A stretch of 63,455 bases of DNA, taken from NCBI GenBank assembly GCA_020053795.1, contig JAGVMN010000027.1, positions 1 through 63,455 on the forward strand. Reading direction: 5' to 3'. The notes under the pieces are model-generated. The model worked only from the letters and a program-made list of their open reading frames with translations, ran no database searches and was not told where the DNA came from. Below, one piece after another: positions 44,793 to 56,400 of this stretch. The position numbers and the translations under genes were made by a program. Source of the stretch: Bacteroidia bacterium. Its GTDB lineage: Bacteria; Bacteroidota; Bacteroidia; NS11-12g; UBA9320. Every line of letters begins with the position of its first letter. The first letter of the stretch is position 1.

Positions 44793-45293
44793 TTAAAACG
44801 TTTCACCCAATTGTCGAAACATCTCAATTGTATTGACAAATAGAACATTAAAGGCATTACAAGCTTCTGGAATCTTGACTTTGTTTCTTCTGTTGGGTTC
44901 ACTTTTTTCGTGGGTGACAATCACTCGGTTAGCAAGATCGGATAATGCATAAGCAACAATAAAAGCATCTGCTTCCTCTGCATCCAAAAACTCATTCAAA
45001 GCATTTGGAAGATAGTGATCACTTTTAGATATGGCCCAGGCAGATACCTGCCCATATTCAGCCATGACGTGCGAAGAATCTTTGAAGAAGTCTTCTGGTA
45101 GATTGACTATGCACCATGCTTCCAAAGCATCATTTTTGTCATAAATCTCTCCCCTTACTTTATCAATACTGATGATCTTGCCATCTTCGGCAAGCTGTTT
45201 CACTTTATTCCAAAAACTGAAGGCTATGTCTAATGGATAGCTGTTTCGATGGGCTTCGATAAAAAAATTGCTGTCAACTACAAAAACGCCCAT
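44793..45293 (-). CDS. DUF4411 family, PIN-like (candidate toxin)
   Basis: A 166-residue PIN-like protein of the DUF4411 type: VVDSNFFIEA at the start (Asp7), EEADAFIVAYAL (about 108-119) and VTHEKSEPNRRNKVKIPEACN, which supply the acidic metal-binding residues seen in PIN ribonucleases. It begins 5 bp after the XRE-ImmA/IrrE gene, a pair recognised as a toxin-antitoxin-like module. The last gene of the defence operon. Confidence 0.85.
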   Translation of the reverse strand: MGVFVVDSNFFIEAHRNSYPLDIAFSFWNKVKQLAEDGKIISIDKVRGEIYDKNDALEAWCIVNLPEDFFKDSSHVMAEYGQVSAWAISKSDHYLPNALNEFLDAEEADAFIVAYALSDLANRVIVTHEKSEPNRRNKVKIPEACNAFNVLFVNTIEMFRQLGETF

Positions 45294-45298
45294 AATGC

Positions 45299-46432
45299 TT
45301 ACATGTATTCAGCAAAAAAGGTCTGAAAAGTATCCCCTTTCAAACCAGTAAGTTTATAGGCATCCCGATAGAGCAGTTTGCCGGATTTTACAGCACTATT
45401 TATGTGCGAAGCAAAAGCTCTGCTGACCCTTTTTGCAGTTGTTGCATAGAAATTTCCTCCGGAACCCTGATTCTCCTTTCGGGCAAATTCACGATTGGAA
45501 TATTGTTCGTAAAAGGCGAAGAAAGCCTTCTTGTTTATTTTGCCTGTGTCTAATGCCCTTCTGGCAATTACAATTTCACTGACCTTAAAATATCGGGACA
45601 CATATTTGAAGTCTGGGTGCGTTTCCCAAACTTCATTAAATGTCTTTTCGGGAACTAAAAATTCTGCCGCCACTTTATCACAAAGCAATTCTATAGGGTC
45701 ATCAGCGGGTAGCAGTTTTCTGAAATCAAACCCAGCACTGTAGCCTGTCCAGATATGGGCCAGTTCATGAACGATGGTAAACACTTGAGCAGACTTATAG
45801 TCAGCATTATTAATGAACATAATGGGGGCCCTTTCGTCAACCAATACAAATCCACGGCATTCATCAACAGGTATTGGGCGAGAGGTATTGTTTTCAACTA
45901 CTCCGTTGAAAACAGCAATGATCCCTTTGTCCTCGATATGCTTTATCAAATGGTCCTGAGCATCCTGCCATGTTGGGAATTTATTGGCCCAATTTTCTGG
46001 AAGGTCGAGGGTTTTCCTAATGTCGGCCACAATTTCGCTAACATTGTGTCGGTGCTGGAATCGGCTTACGAAAGGCAATATATCAAAGTCATTGTCTTTC
46101 AAATAATCTTTCAACCAGTCCTGCCTCTGTTGAATCAACAAAATGGTGTCATAAACATTCAGGCTCACAGCCGTTGCCCGTGTACTATTGGTTCTGAAAA
46201 AAGGGATGGGTATTTTTTCTTTGGGTGGTTCTGGTAGAAAAAAATAGCCAAAAGGCAAATGCACTTTCTTAGAAAAGCCCTCTAATTGTTTAACCGTTGG
46301 TTTTTTTGTTCCGTTTAACCATTCTTGTACTTTTACTTTCGGAAACCTGGCTGAAAATTCATTCAATTCAAACCCTGCCCGGGTGATAGCCCAGGTAAGC
46401 ATGTTTGCATTCACATGTATTTCCGCTCTCAT
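45299..46432 (-). CDS. XRE-ImmA/IrrE family metallopeptidase (candidate antitoxin/regulator)
   Basis: A 377-residue protein with an N-terminal Xre-like DNA-binding region (about 20-60; WLNGTKKPTVKQLEGFSKKVHLPFGYFFLPEPP is a standard segment) and a C-terminal COG2856/ImmA peptidase domain (VHELAHIWTG near 225, a zinc-binding HExxH; later CDKVAAEFLVP). This two-domain form is commonly paired with DUF4411. It lies 5 bp upstream of the PIN-like gene and 9 bp after the small gene at 46442. Confidence 0.92.
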   Translation of the reverse strand: MRAEIHVNANMLTWAITRAGFELNEFSARFPKVKVQEWLNGTKKPTVKQLEGFSKKVHLPFGYFFLPEPPKEKIPIPFFRTNSTRATAVSLNVYDTILLIQQRQDWLKDYLKDNDFDILPFVSRFQHRHNVSEIVADIRKTLDLPENWANKFPTWQDAQDHLIKHIEDKGIIAVFNGVVENNTSRPIPVDECRGFVLVDERAPIMFINNADYKSAQVFTIVHELAHIWTGYSAGFDFRKLLPADDPIELLCDKVAAEFLVPEKTFNEVWETHPDFKYVSRYFKVSEIVIARRALDTGKINKKAFFAFYEQYSNREFARKENQGSGGNFYATTAKRVSRAFASHINSAVKSGKLLYRDAYKLTGLKGDTFQTFFAEYM

Positions 46433-46441
46433 GCTGCAAAT

Positions 46442-46699
46442 TTACTTTTTATCATGTGTATCTTTTCGCCCGTCAACCGTAGCAAACCGCTTCTCTATTC
46501 GCTCTGCTTCTTTCAGGTAATGTGCGGTTTGCGGTTGTGGCAGGCTTTTTAGGGCCAGTTCTTCTGAGTAATAGAGAACAGGTTGTTCGTGCACGATACC
46601 GTAATGCTTAAACTTCAGGGCGGCATAGCGGTTAAAGGCTTTTAGAAATTCGGCTTTTGCTTTTTTATGTAGAGCGGTTTCCGCCATTGAATCAAACAT
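46442..46699 (-). CDS. Small unknown protein of the restriction-modification operon
   Basis: An 85-residue, lysine/alanine-rich helical protein ([28 protein letters not shown]), no family recognised. From the first ATG it overlaps the preceding small gene by 8 bp; a second ATG at 46687 would leave a 4-bp gap. Packed inside the operon, so probably real. Confidence 0.65.
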   Translation of the reverse strand: MFDSMAETALHKKAKAEFLKAFNRYAALKFKHYGIVHEQPVLYYSEELALKSLPQPQTAHYLKEAERIEKRFATVDGRKDTHDKK

Positions 46700-46946
46700 T
46701 CAGAACCTTCATTGTCTCCTCTACAAACTGACTGATAACTCTCACTGCAATTTTTTGTACCTTCTTTTTTATTTCAATCGGGTGGCTGATGTGTCCGTAG
46801 AGGCGGTCAAATGCTTCATCGTCTATTTCTACTTTCAAAGTTTTTTCTGCTTTGCGTTTGGTGTCTTGTTTGGCAATGTCACTCAAACCCTTTTTCCATT
46901 GGTCAAATTCTGATTTGTCGCCTCCGCAAAAGAAAACTTGTTTCAC
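46692..46946 (-). CDS. Small unknown protein coupled to the methyltransferase
   Basis: An 84-residue protein overlapping the methyltransferase stop by 4 bp (ATGA). No family recognised. The first 12 residues ([15 protein letters not shown]) are hydrophobic and aromatic; the rest is helical and charged ([20 protein letters not shown]). Overlap with its neighbours on both sides supports a real gene. Confidence 0.68.
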   Translation of the reverse strand: MKQVFFCGGDKSEFDQWKKGLSDIAKQDTKRKAEKTLKVEIDDEAFDRLYGHISHPIEIKKKVQKIAVRVISQFVEETMKVLNV

Positions 46947-49279
46947 AAAAAGTTGCTGCCGTCATAATCATCATCAACCATCCAGTAAGCAATGTCGGAA
47001 ACATTACGGGCTTTCACTTCATCTTTGATTGGGTCGTAAATATCCAATCCCTGAATTTCTATTGTAACTTCTTTTCCTTTTTTGTTTACTGCAATATCGG
47101 GTTCACCGATTGTTACAAAACTTGCTGCACTCTTGCTTGGCTTTTTCTTTAAGCCTTCCTGTAACAAATCATCATGGATTCTTGCTTTGGTAACTTCAAA
47201 AGTTCCCATGCTGGTGGTTTGTGTGCTGCCTTCAATATCGCTTTCAAAACTGAAACCTAATATCACCAACCATTGTGCATCGCCTCTGTTTCTACATTCT
47301 TTGATTGCATCGTTCACTTGTTTCTTGCTTACTGTTCCGAATTTTGGTCCGATAAAAAAGTAAGTTTTCTTTTCGCCTTTTCCATTCATGCCTGCCTTGT
47401 CGGCAGACAGGTAGAAACCTTCGGCATGAAGATTTTCATTGGTAAGTAATTCAACTATTGTAAAAATTACCATTTCATTTTTTCTGCCGTTCTTAATTCC
47501 TGCACTTACCAAATGTTGTTTGATTACTTCTTCAAATGCTCCATCATCTTCACCTGTTTTTATTTCGTTGTCTAATTCTTCGGGAGAAATGGGTTCAAAG
47601 TTTTGCAAGGTTTCTACTGTGAACGGACCACTTACTCTTAATCGTTTGTTGTCAACTTCAGGTTTGTCATACAAAGTTTCTGTTGACGGTGGTTCATCAT
47701 TCGCTAAACTTTTAAGTGTGATGTGCGGAACTGTTTTGTAAAGAAAACCCTGCCTGATGTCTCCATTACTTTCATCATACAATTTGTAATACGGAAATGT
47801 TGCTGTCATTAATCTTTGCTTGGCAATATTTAATGCAATTCTGCTTGTGTCAATCGTAATCCATCTTCTTCCGAATTGCTCTGCAAGAAATGCAGTTGTT
47901 CCGCTTCCGCAAGTTGGGTCAAGAATTAAATCGCCTGGGTCGGTTGTCATTAACAAACAACGAAGAATTACTTTTTCATTTGTTTGCACAACATACTTTT
48001 TATTCATACCAGAGCCTGATGCTGTATCATCCCAAAAATTTAAAAGTGGATTTACTGGAAAATCATTTGCATATCTGATGTATGAAAGTGTTGTTCCTGT
48101 TTTTGCTACTCTTTTTTTCTTGATTAGTTTTTCCATTCCAACAGGATTGGTTGCCCAACTTCTTCCTGCTGTTGGTTGAAAAGTTTCCCCATCAAATTTT
48201 ATCGGATAAATACAACTTGGTGTGCTTCCTGCTGAAAGCAAAATTTGATTACGAAAAACTTTTGAGTTCTTAGGAAGTAGTAAATGATTTTCCTTTTCTT
48301 CTGCTGTCATTCTTCTTCTTTCTCCATTTGCTTCTTCAACCATAGAATAAGCTGCATCCCCCTCAAGTTGTTTATCTAAATAAAGTGTTCTGAATTTAAG
48401 TTTGGATTTATCCTTTGCATACCAAATGATATAGTCAGAAACGGAAGGAAGTAAATCAGTTCCAAGCCCAGCAGTTTTTTTCACTGTAATCAAACTCACA
48501 AAATTTTCACTCCCGAAAACTTCATCCATAATGCTGCGAACAAGGTGAACATTTTCATCACTGATTTGAATGAAACAACTTCCGCTTTCTGTCAATAATT
48601 CTCTTGCAATAATTAAACGGTCCCTCAAATAAGAGAGATAAGAATGAACTCCTAATTCCCAAGTATCACGAAATGCTTTTATCATTTCCGGTTCACCAGT
48701 CAATGCTTCATCGCTGCCGTCTTTAACATCGCGGTTGTTTAGTTTTATCTGCCAGTTGCTGCCGTATTTAATTCCATAAGGTGGGTCAAAATAAATGGTC
48801 TGAACTTGTCCTGCCATTCCTTCTCTCTCAAGCAAACTTGCCATTACCAAATGGCTGTCGCCTTGTATGAGGCGGTTTGTCCATCCGTCCTGATGTTCGT
48901 AATAATCACTTACTTTTTCCAACTCATCTTTCTCCAAAGCATTTCCAAAAAGTTCGTTGAACAAATCACCCTGCGGACTTTTTCTTTCGGTAACGGTGTA
49001 AAGATTTTCAATCAGCGTTTCGGGTGCAATGTGTTCGTGGCGGTATAAACTGCGTATGTCCACACGAAGCAAATCATCACGGTCATCGTTGCCGTATTTG
49101 TTGAGCCAAAATAATTCGGGGTCTTGCCCACGATGCACCACAGGATTTTTTGGTAACTCAATTACCTTTTTTCCCTGCTGCACTTTGGGGTTTGCATCTT
49201 CATATCCTGCTTCTTCTTTAGAAGGGATATGAACCCGTTTGTCGGCAGGATGCTTGATCGAATCGATTTTTTTAGGCAT
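46943..49279 (-). CDS. Type III-like DNA adenine methyltransferase (Mod)
   Basis: A 778-residue beta-class amino-methyltransferase: the catalytic [13 protein letters not shown] is at about 165-177 and the SAM-binding [21 protein letters not shown] at about 443-463, the order (catalytic motif first) of type III Mod proteins. The long N-terminus (about 1-130) and C-terminus (about 560-778, DUF-like with [18 protein letters not shown]) match Mods paired with BPTD_3080-type Res enzymes. The likely partner Res is upstream at 50181-53300 with DUF3800 between them. The Mod defines and protects the target site. Confidence 0.93.
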   Translation of the reverse strand: MPKKIDSIKHPADKRVHIPSKEEAGYEDANPKVQQGKKVIELPKNPVVHRGQDPELFWLNKYGNDDRDDLLRVDIRSLYRHEHIAPETLIENLYTVTERKSPQGDLFNELFGNALEKDELEKVSDYYEHQDGWTNRLIQGDSHLVMASLLEREGMAGQVQTIYFDPPYGIKYGSNWQIKLNNRDVKDGSDEALTGEPEMIKAFRDTWELGVHSYLSYLRDRLIIARELLTESGSCFIQISDENVHLVRSIMDEVFGSENFVSLITVKKTAGLGTDLLPSVSDYIIWYAKDKSKLKFRTLYLDKQLEGDAAYSMVEEANGERRRMTAEEKENHLLLPKNSKVFRNQILLSAGSTPSCIYPIKFDGETFQPTAGRSWATNPVGMEKLIKKKRVAKTGTTLSYIRYANDFPVNPLLNFWDDTASGSGMNKKYVVQTNEKVILRCLLMTTDPGDLILDPTCGSGTTAFLAEQFGRRWITIDTSRIALNIAKQRLMTATFPYYKLYDESNGDIRQGFLYKTVPHITLKSLANDEPPSTETLYDKPEVDNKRLRVSGPFTVETLQNFEPISPEELDNEIKTGEDDGAFEEVIKQHLVSAGIKNGRKNEMVIFTIVELLTNENLHAEGFYLSADKAGMNGKGEKKTYFFIGPKFGTVSKKQVNDAIKECRNRGDAQWLVILGFSFESDIEGSTQTTSMGTFEVTKARIHDDLLQEGLKKKPSKSAASFVTIGEPDIAVNKKGKEVTIEIQGLDIYDPIKDEVKARNVSDIAYWMVDDDYDGSNFL

Positions 49280-49328
49280 AGTGTGAATAATTGGAAGTTT
49301 GAAATTTCAAACTGTAAAGTAATGTCTT

Positions 49329-49403
49329 TATATTTGTGCCAATCCATACCTCTGGAGGTGGAAGGACACATGAGCCTTTGCCCCGCGTAAGCGGGGTTTT
49401 TTT
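49329..49403 (+). ncRNA. Candidate orphan small RNA (about 60 nt), antisense in the R-M island
   Basis: Plus strand: a -7-like box TATATTTG (49329-49336, exact TAnnTTTG), then a palindrome ACCTC-TG-GAGGT (about 49348-49359), then a strong intrinsic terminator CCCCGC-GTAA-GCGGGG-T7 (49381-49403). There is no plus-strand ORF for it to serve, and on the minus strand the hairpin has no U-tract after it, so it does not end DUF3800. A transcript from about 49342 to 49403 would be about 60 nt. A -33 TTG is present but with a 27-base spacer, longer than usual. Promoter and terminator were found by eye. Confidence 0.45.
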
Positions 49404-50181
49404 ATGGCAATAATTTGAGTCCATATCCGTCTATCTTATTCCCTTTCTTAAAAAATTTGGGCTTAATCACTTCAATGATTTGTTCATTGAAAGTCACTTT
49501 TTCATCTTGTAACAATCCGTAGTGCTTCATGGCAAATCTTCTGGCCGGATAGGCTACCAAATCAGCTAACTGTAAACCACTAATGTTTGCAGACTTTGGT
49601 TTTATTTTTAATTCCTTACTTGTTAAAGTTTCATCAATATCAGCGGGATTAATGTAATCGGTACCACCAGTAAAAATCCTCTTGTAACTTTCTTTCAAAC
49701 GCATATCTTCTTTTCCCCCTCTCGATTCAAACATCATATCACCCTCAACGGATATTTCTTTCAGCCGCAAATGAAACCTTTCAAATATTATGGCCATACA
49801 ATAATGATAGGGGTCGTATCTCCAGGTTTCGTATTTTGACTTAAGTTCCTTTTTGTCAATGAGCACCGTGATTATTTTGTATTGCCATTTCTCAAGCAAC
49901 GAAAGGTACTCAGCATTAAAGGCACTTTCTACACTGGGTTCCTTTAATGCCTGAAACGGAAATTTCTTATTTACTAATTCCTTGCGGTGAAAAATTATGG
50001 GGTCATCAGGATGGGTATCGAAATATTTTCGTTTTAAATTTTCAACATCAGGAGTGAGTGTGTCTTTGATATAATCTAACCCAAGCACAACGCCTGTCAG
50101 ACTTAAAAAACGATGATTGGGATCGTCAGAACTTTCCAAATCGCTATTGCCAACTTCATCTATATATATGCGATACTTCAT
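49402..50181 (-). CDS. DUF3800 family protein
   Basis: A 259-residue protein of the DUF3800 family: YRIYIDEVGNSDL at the start (acidic DE) and SGLQLADLVAYPARRFA near residue 200, both typical; conserved Asp/Glu residues suggest an RNase H-like fold. DUF3800 genes are found in defence islands and near restriction systems. Its ATG overlaps the Res stop codon by one base, so it is translationally coupled to the restriction enzyme. Its exact role is unknown. Confidence 0.85.
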   Translation of the reverse strand: MKYRIYIDEVGNSDLESSDDPNHRFLSLTGVVLGLDYIKDTLTPDVENLKRKYFDTHPDDPIIFHRKELVNKKFPFQALKEPSVESAFNAEYLSLLEKWQYKIITVLIDKKELKSKYETWRYDPYHYCMAIIFERFHLRLKEISVEGDMMFESRGGKEDMRLKESYKRIFTGGTDYINPADIDETLTSKELKIKPKSANISGLQLADLVAYPARRFAMKHYGLLQDEKVTFNEQIIEVIKPKFFKKGNKIDGYGLKLLP

Positions 50182-53100
50182 CAGATTGAACTTATTTTCT
50201 CTGCCAACTGATTTTTGATGTTGCGAATGTCGTTCGCAATTTCAATGAAATGCCATTCGGGATATTCGTATTTTTCTTTGAGAGCATTTACAGCAGGCAA
50301 CCAGCGGTTTTCTACAAACCATTTTTTTTCTTCCTTCTCTTTGCTCATGCCAGTAATTTCAATCATCAAGTTTTTTATCGTTCCGTCTTTGCCTTTGCAT
50401 TGTGCAATGAAGTCAGGAAAATAATTTTTGTCTTTACCATCCTTCACATAAGGAACTGTCAAACCTAAAAACTGATTCTTCACATAACTTTTCACCTGAG
50501 GTAGTTCTTCCATTGTCTTGGCAGCAATGGCTTCCCAATTGCTATCGAGCACTACATAGTTCACATGACTTTTCATAGTACGGTAAACTTCTTTCACTGT
50601 ATTGCCATTCACATACTTTGTACTGTTGAACTTATTGTGGTAACTAAAAACCGGGCGAATAAATTCTTTTGTGTTTTGTTCCGGGTTAATCCCTCTCCGT
50701 ATGTGATCGACCACTTCTTTTGATTGTTTGAAAAAGATTAGTTTTTTGTATTTCAGATCACTTTCTCCAATCAAAATTATTTTGTTATGATACCAGTAAT
50801 TTACAACAGCCATCAACCTGTTAAAAAGATAGAACTGCGGATCTTTACCACTTTCATCGGCATAATGCACTTTGATGAGTTCCTTGGTGAGCCTGAATAT
50901 TATCTCTTGTTCACGTTTTTCAAAAACTGATTGCACTGTCATTTTTTCTTCCTTTGGTGAAAATGCACTGGCCATAATAGTCGTATGTGGGAATTGCGAA
51001 CCGACTATTTCATAGTTTTCTATTTTGCTGAAATCAAATTTTATTTCTCTACTGATATTTTCAAGCCTGTAACCAACCACATTCGGAAAATCAATTTCCA
51101 TTTCCTTTTGTCTTTCGGGTAAAGCCGAGATGTGTATCAAGTCCACTGGTGGAGGTGGTAATTCTGATTTACCGCCTTTAAACATTTTGAAAGGAACCCC
51201 AATGATATGAGCATATTCCGGCGGAAATTTTTCAATAACAATTTTCCGCTTATCGTCCGTTGGGTTTCCGTCTTTATCATAACCTTGCAAATAATAATTA
51301 ACTCGCCGCAAAGCTCTGCCGGCAACTTGCTCACATAACAACTGCGAACCAAATGCCCGCAGTCCCATGATATGTGTAACAGTGTTTGCATCCCATCCTT
51401 CGGTTAGCATACTAACACTCACTACACAGCGAATATGTGAACCCAACTTGCCTTGTTTGCCAACTGAGTTCACCACCTCACGAAGAATTTCTGCATCGGT
51501 AATCCGTTCTGCACTTCCCTGACCGTGAATCCTTATGTAATCCTTTTTGAATTCTTCAATCTCAGAAACGAAAATCTTTTTGAACTCTTCGTTGATTTGT
51601 TCTCCATTGTCCAATGCATCGCTATCAATTAGGAGGGTCGGCGGTCGCTTTAATGGTTGCATTGTTACAGGATCGTAATTGCTGAACAAATCTTTTGCCC
51701 CTGCCCTTGTGATCAGCTTTCCTTCGTCATCATACTCATAGCCAGCAATGTATTTGTAAACTTCTTTTGAAACAGCTGTGTTGTTGCAAACCACAATAAA
51801 TACAGGAGGTGGCGAAAAAATATTAATTCTTTCCTCATTATGCCTTCTAACACCTTTATCATACTCAAGATGGTGATTGTAAAATTGATCTAACGCACCT
51901 TTGACCCAATCACGCAATACAGGTGGTTCTTCTTTTAGTTTAGTTCCTTCTTCAATAGCATCTCTTCTTTGTCTGCGTTGTCCTTTTCTTGGGAAGGCAT
52001 TCGGGTCTTGCTCCACTATTTTTCTATATAAATCCCGAAGCACAGCAAGCGACAGCTTTACTTTTCCGTCAGACAAACTCTGCGTGTTATCTGTTTCGGG
52101 CAAGAATGGAATTTTTACCAATCCGCTTTCAATCGCTTCAATCAAACCGAAATCAGAAACCACCCACGGAAACAAATTATAAGGTGTGTAGCCCGAACCC
52201 TGCAAGTAATAAGGCGTTGCCGAAAGGTCATACACATTCTGCAGTTTGAAACGCTGCGAAATTTGTTTCAGACCACTGAACCAAACTGCTGCTCTGGCAT
52301 TCTCGTCTGCTTCTTCGTTGTCGGTTGTTTTACTTTTTGATTTTGGCAAATAACAATGGTGTGCTTCGTCATTCATGATTAGTAAACGACTTCCTGTTTT
52401 GAATTTGCCCAACATCCGTTTCACTACTTGTGAAAAATCTTCTTTGTTATCAGTTTCAATCTTTTCACCCCTTAAATTTATTTTACCATCAAACGGACTG
52501 CGTTTGTTGCCTTGCAAAATCTTTGGCTCAAAAGTATGGTAGTTTGTAATTACCAATCGTGCATTCAAATTTTCTAAACGTTGTTCTAATTTCTTCGGCA
52601 CTAATCCTCTCTCATAATAATAGTCGGATTTGATATGCTGATTTTTTGTGTCAACAAACAAAACTCCTAATCTGCTTTTGATTGTAACACCTGGGGCTAC
52701 GATTAAAAAGTAATCAGCAAACCGTGTGTCGCTGCGATATTCCTGTCGGTTGAAATAATGATAGAGAATGAAACAACCCATGACTACCGTCTTGCCAGAA
52801 CCTGTTGCCATCTTAAAAGCAATTCTCGGCAACTGGTCAACAGCATCATTGCTGACTGTTTGCTGTCCATTGCGTATTATGTTTAAGATGTTTTGTCCGG
52901 CGTTTGATTTCTCTGCCACTTCATTCAACCAAATGGCGGTTTCAATTGCTTCTTGTTGAGCAAAAAATAATTTCTTAACTGAATGTCTTTCGGGATTGTC
53001 AAACCAAAACTGCAAGAGTTCTTTTGTAACTCTTGTGGTGTTGGGATATTTTTCTGATCTCCACTTGCCCATTTCTTTTCGGCAGAGATTTATTAAATGG

Positions 53101-53300
53101 GTACCATATTCTTCATATTCATTTACATCAAACATAGTTGCCTGAGGCCCCTGTCTATTTGGGATAGCCTGAACATCAGGTGTAAAAACCCTTCTTCCTT
53201 TGCGTATGTCATTATAATTTAATGATCCATCCGGGTCTGTAGAATAATGCAGCAATGGCTCATCGTACGGGCTATTTAATATCGGGTTATCAGCGTTCAT
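50181..53300 (-). CDS. Type III-like restriction enzyme (Res), BPTD_3080-type
   Basis: A 1039-residue SF2 helicase-nuclease. Walker A ATGSGKT (about 165-171) in [13 protein letters not shown], a DExH-type box [11 protein letters not shown] (near 310), motif [11 protein letters not shown], and a C-terminal PD-(D/E)xK-like nuclease: [13 protein letters not shown] with LMIEITG (about 975-1000), where the usual lysine of the E-x-K is threonine, as in some relatives of this family. It translocates DNA and cleaves unmodified DNA together with Mod. It starts the operon, divergent from mfd. Confidence 0.92.
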   Translation of the reverse strand: MNADNPILNSPYDEPLLHYSTDPDGSLNYNDIRKGRRVFTPDVQAIPNRQGPQATMFDVNEYEEYGTHLINLCRKEMGKWRSEKYPNTTRVTKELLQFWFDNPERHSVKKLFFAQQEAIETAIWLNEVAEKSNAGQNILNIIRNGQQTVSNDAVDQLPRIAFKMATGSGKTVVMGCFILYHYFNRQEYRSDTRFADYFLIVAPGVTIKSRLGVLFVDTKNQHIKSDYYYERGLVPKKLEQRLENLNARLVITNYHTFEPKILQGNKRSPFDGKINLRGEKIETDNKEDFSQVVKRMLGKFKTGSRLLIMNDEAHHCYLPKSKSKTTDNEEADENARAAVWFSGLKQISQRFKLQNVYDLSATPYYLQGSGYTPYNLFPWVVSDFGLIEAIESGLVKIPFLPETDNTQSLSDGKVKLSLAVLRDLYRKIVEQDPNAFPRKGQRRQRRDAIEEGTKLKEEPPVLRDWVKGALDQFYNHHLEYDKGVRRHNEERINIFSPPPVFIVVCNNTAVSKEVYKYIAGYEYDDEGKLITRAGAKDLFSNYDPVTMQPLKRPPTLLIDSDALDNGEQINEEFKKIFVSEIEEFKKDYIRIHGQGSAERITDAEILREVVNSVGKQGKLGSHIRCVVSVSMLTEGWDANTVTHIMGLRAFGSQLLCEQVAGRALRRVNYYLQGYDKDGNPTDDKRKIVIEKFPPEYAHIIGVPFKMFKGGKSELPPPPVDLIHISALPERQKEMEIDFPNVVGYRLENISREIKFDFSKIENYEIVGSQFPHTTIMASAFSPKEEKMTVQSVFEKREQEIIFRLTKELIKVHYADESGKDPQFYLFNRLMAVVNYWYHNKIILIGESDLKYKKLIFFKQSKEVVDHIRRGINPEQNTKEFIRPVFSYHNKFNSTKYVNGNTVKEVYRTMKSHVNYVVLDSNWEAIAAKTMEELPQVKSYVKNQFLGLTVPYVKDGKDKNYFPDFIAQCKGKDGTIKNLMIEITGMSKEKEEKKWFVENRWLPAVNALKEKYEYPEWHFIEIANDIRNIKNQLAEKISSI

Positions 53301-53415
53301 TAAAATGGCTTAGGAATTTTCTCTTGTTCTATCTGTCCTGTTAGAGATATTTCCGCACAAATATCCATATTTATCTCATCGAATTCCCATCGAATACTAA
53401 GTCCCCATTTCCCCC

Positions 53416-53423
53416 TACCTTTG
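53416..53423 (+). promoter_or_regulatory. -7 box of mfd
   Basis: TACCTTTG, an exact TAnnTTTG match, 7 bp before the mfd ATG; the transcript is close to leaderless. No clear -33 TTG. Confidence 0.6.
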
Positions 53424-53430
53424 CACTTTA

Positions 53431-56400
53431 ATGAATACCCGTGAAATTCTCGACAGGTTTGCCAATCAGGCTGCTGCTGTTGGGTTGAATGCGTTTTTAG
53501 AAAATAACAAAAAGGGCGTCGTTGCCCTTGGTGGATTGTCGGGGTCTGCCCCGGCCTTTGCATTGGCATTGGTTGTCGGGCAATTTCCGTTGCTGGCCAT
53601 TTGCGAAGATGAGGAGTCGGCGGCGTTTATGAAAAACGATCTGGATGCCTTGCTGGGTGACGAGGCTTCTCACCTTTTGCGGACCTCTTTCAAAAAACCA
53701 TTACAAACGGAAACGGAGGACACTGGCATCGCTCAGGAAAGGGCGAGTTTGCTTTATGATCTGACCAGAGGCAAGCCTCCTCATATCATCGTTTCGTATC
53801 CGGCGGCTCTCGCTGAGAAAACGGCCGATTCCGTTTCTCTGGATAAAAGTCGGTTTGACCTGAACAGTGGCGAAGCACTTGATCTGGATTTTCTGATTGA
53901 GATGCTCAATGAATACCATTTTTCAAGAGAAGACTTCGTGTATGAACCCGGTCAGTATTCCATTCGGGGCGGGATAATTGATATTTATTCTTTTTCGAAT
54001 GAATTGCCCTATCGCTTTGAACTGGATGGAAGGACGATAGAATCTATCAGGATATTCGATCCCATGACGCAGCTTTCTTTGAAGGAAGCCCGTTTTGCCG
54101 CCATAGTCCCCAATGTTCAGAACAAGCAGGTGGGCGGTAAAAGGCAGAGTTTTTTTGAATATTTTTCAAAGGAAATGGCAGTGGCCCTGCTCAATGCGGA
54201 AAGGGCCATGCCGACTTATCAGGACCTGTTTGAAAAGACCGTATCCAAGGCGGAAAATCCCGAAATCGTTCATGAGATATTTGAAACAGGCGATGAACTT
54301 TTGACACATGTAAAAGGGCACAGGGTGATTGAAATATCCGGTCATCCGGTGTTGAAACCAAAGGAGCTATTGACGTTCAACACGGTTCCGCAACCTTCTT
54401 TCAACCGACAGTTCAACCTGATCATGGAGCATTTGGATGCGAACACAAAGATCAATGGTGTCAATCTTATTTTCTCGGAAACGAGCAAACAGATTGAAAG
54501 GCTCTACACCATTTTCGAAGACCTGAAACACGAGGTAAACTTTGAGCCTGTCTATCGCGGTCTCAGTGCCGGTTTCATGGATCGGACACTCAGCATGGCG
54601 GTCTATACGGAACACGAACTTTTCGGAAGACATTTTCAGTACCGGAGCAAAACCCGTTACACCAAAAATCAGGCGATCACCCTAAAGGAGCTGAATGACC
54701 TGCAACCCGGCGATTTCATTGTGCATGTAGATCATGGCATCGGAAAATTTCAGGGCTTGCAAAAAATTGAGATGGGTGGAAGAAAACAGGAGGCTGTTCG
54801 GATTCTATACAAAAACGACGATCTGCTTTATGTCAACATAAGCTCGCTGCACAAAATTTCAAAATACACCGGCAAGGAAGGAACTGAACCCAAGCTCAAC
54901 AAGCTGGGATCGGATGCCTGGCAAAACCTGAAAAACAAAACCAAAAAACAGGTTAAAGACATTGCCCGCGATTTGATAAAACTCTATGCGAAACGCAAAG
55001 CACAACCGGGTTTTCAGTTTTCGCCTGACTCCTATCTGCAACTGGAACTGGAGGCAAGTTTCTTTTATGAAGATACGCCCGACCAAAGCAAGTCAACGGA
55101 AGATGTAAAAAATGACATGGAACGTCCGCATCCCATGGACAGGCTGATTTGTGGTGATGTGGGGTTTGGCAAAACAGAGGTAGCTATCAGGGCGGCGTTC
55201 AAAGCGGTAACTGACAGCAAGCAGGTCGCCATTTTGGTGCCTACAACGATTCTGGCCCAACAACATTACCGTACCTTCAAATCGAGATTGGAGGGTTTTC
55301 CCTGCACCGTTGATTATATCAACCGGTTTCGAAGTGCTAAACAACAAAAGCAAACACTGAAAAACCTCAAAGAAGGCAAAGTGGATATCATCATCGGCAC
55401 CCACCGTTTGTTGGGAAAAGACGTGGAATTCAATAATCTGGGACTATTAATTATTGACGAGGAACAGAAGTTTGGCGTAGCGTCCAAGGAAAAGTTAAAG
55501 GCTTTTAAGGTAAATGTGGACACCCTCACTTTGACTGCTACACCCATTCCCAGAACACTGCATTTCTCTTTGATGGGAGCCAGGGACTTGTCAATTATCA
55601 ATACACCGCCACAAAACCGCCAACCGGTGAAAACAGAATTGCATGTCTTTGATAAGGACATGCTGAAGAACGCCATAGACTATGAATTGAAACGAGGCGG
55701 ACAAGTATTCGTGGTGCACAACAGGGTGAAAGACATCGCGGCCCTGGCCGGAGACATCAGGTCCGTTTGTCCGGATGCCAGAGTGGCCATTGCCCATGGG
55801 CAGATGCACGGTGATGAACTGGAAAATGTGATGATTGGTTTTGTTGAAGGAGAGTACGATGTGTTGGTGGCTACAACCATCATTGAATCGGGCCTGGACA
55901 TCCCCAATGCCAATACCATTATCATCAACAATGCCCATTATTTTGGGTTGAGCGATCTGCACCAAATGAGGGGAAGAGTTGGTCGCAGCAACAAGAAAGC
56001 GTATTGTTACCTTTTTTGTCCGTCGCTTCATACTTTGTCGGAGGACGCCCGAAGAAGGCTGGTAGCTATTGAAGAGTTTTCAGAACTCGGGTCCGGATTC
56101 AATGTGGCCATGCGTGATCTCGATATTCGCGGAGCAGGTAATCTTTTGGGGGGCGAACAGAGCGGTTTCATCGCCGAGATCGGTTTTGACATGTACCATA
56201 AAATTCTGGATGAAGCCATTGAGGAACTGAAACTCGAAGAATTCAAAGAGGTGTTTACCGACGATCAAACCTATAAAAAACAGCGGGAATGCCTGTTGGA
56301 GACCGACCTCGATGCCATGATTCCGGATGAATTCGTGCGAAACATCAGCGAGCGACTGAGTCTATACAGCGAGTTGGCCCGACTGAAAACGCCCGAGCAA

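Noticed and set aside
49381-49403. Terminator of DUF3800
   Set aside because: The U-tract is on the plus-strand side only; on the DUF3800 strand the stem is followed by CAAAGG.
53300-53569. 89-codon minus-strand ORF over the mfd start
   Set aside because: Overlaps the mfd promoter and start on the other strand; shadow frame.
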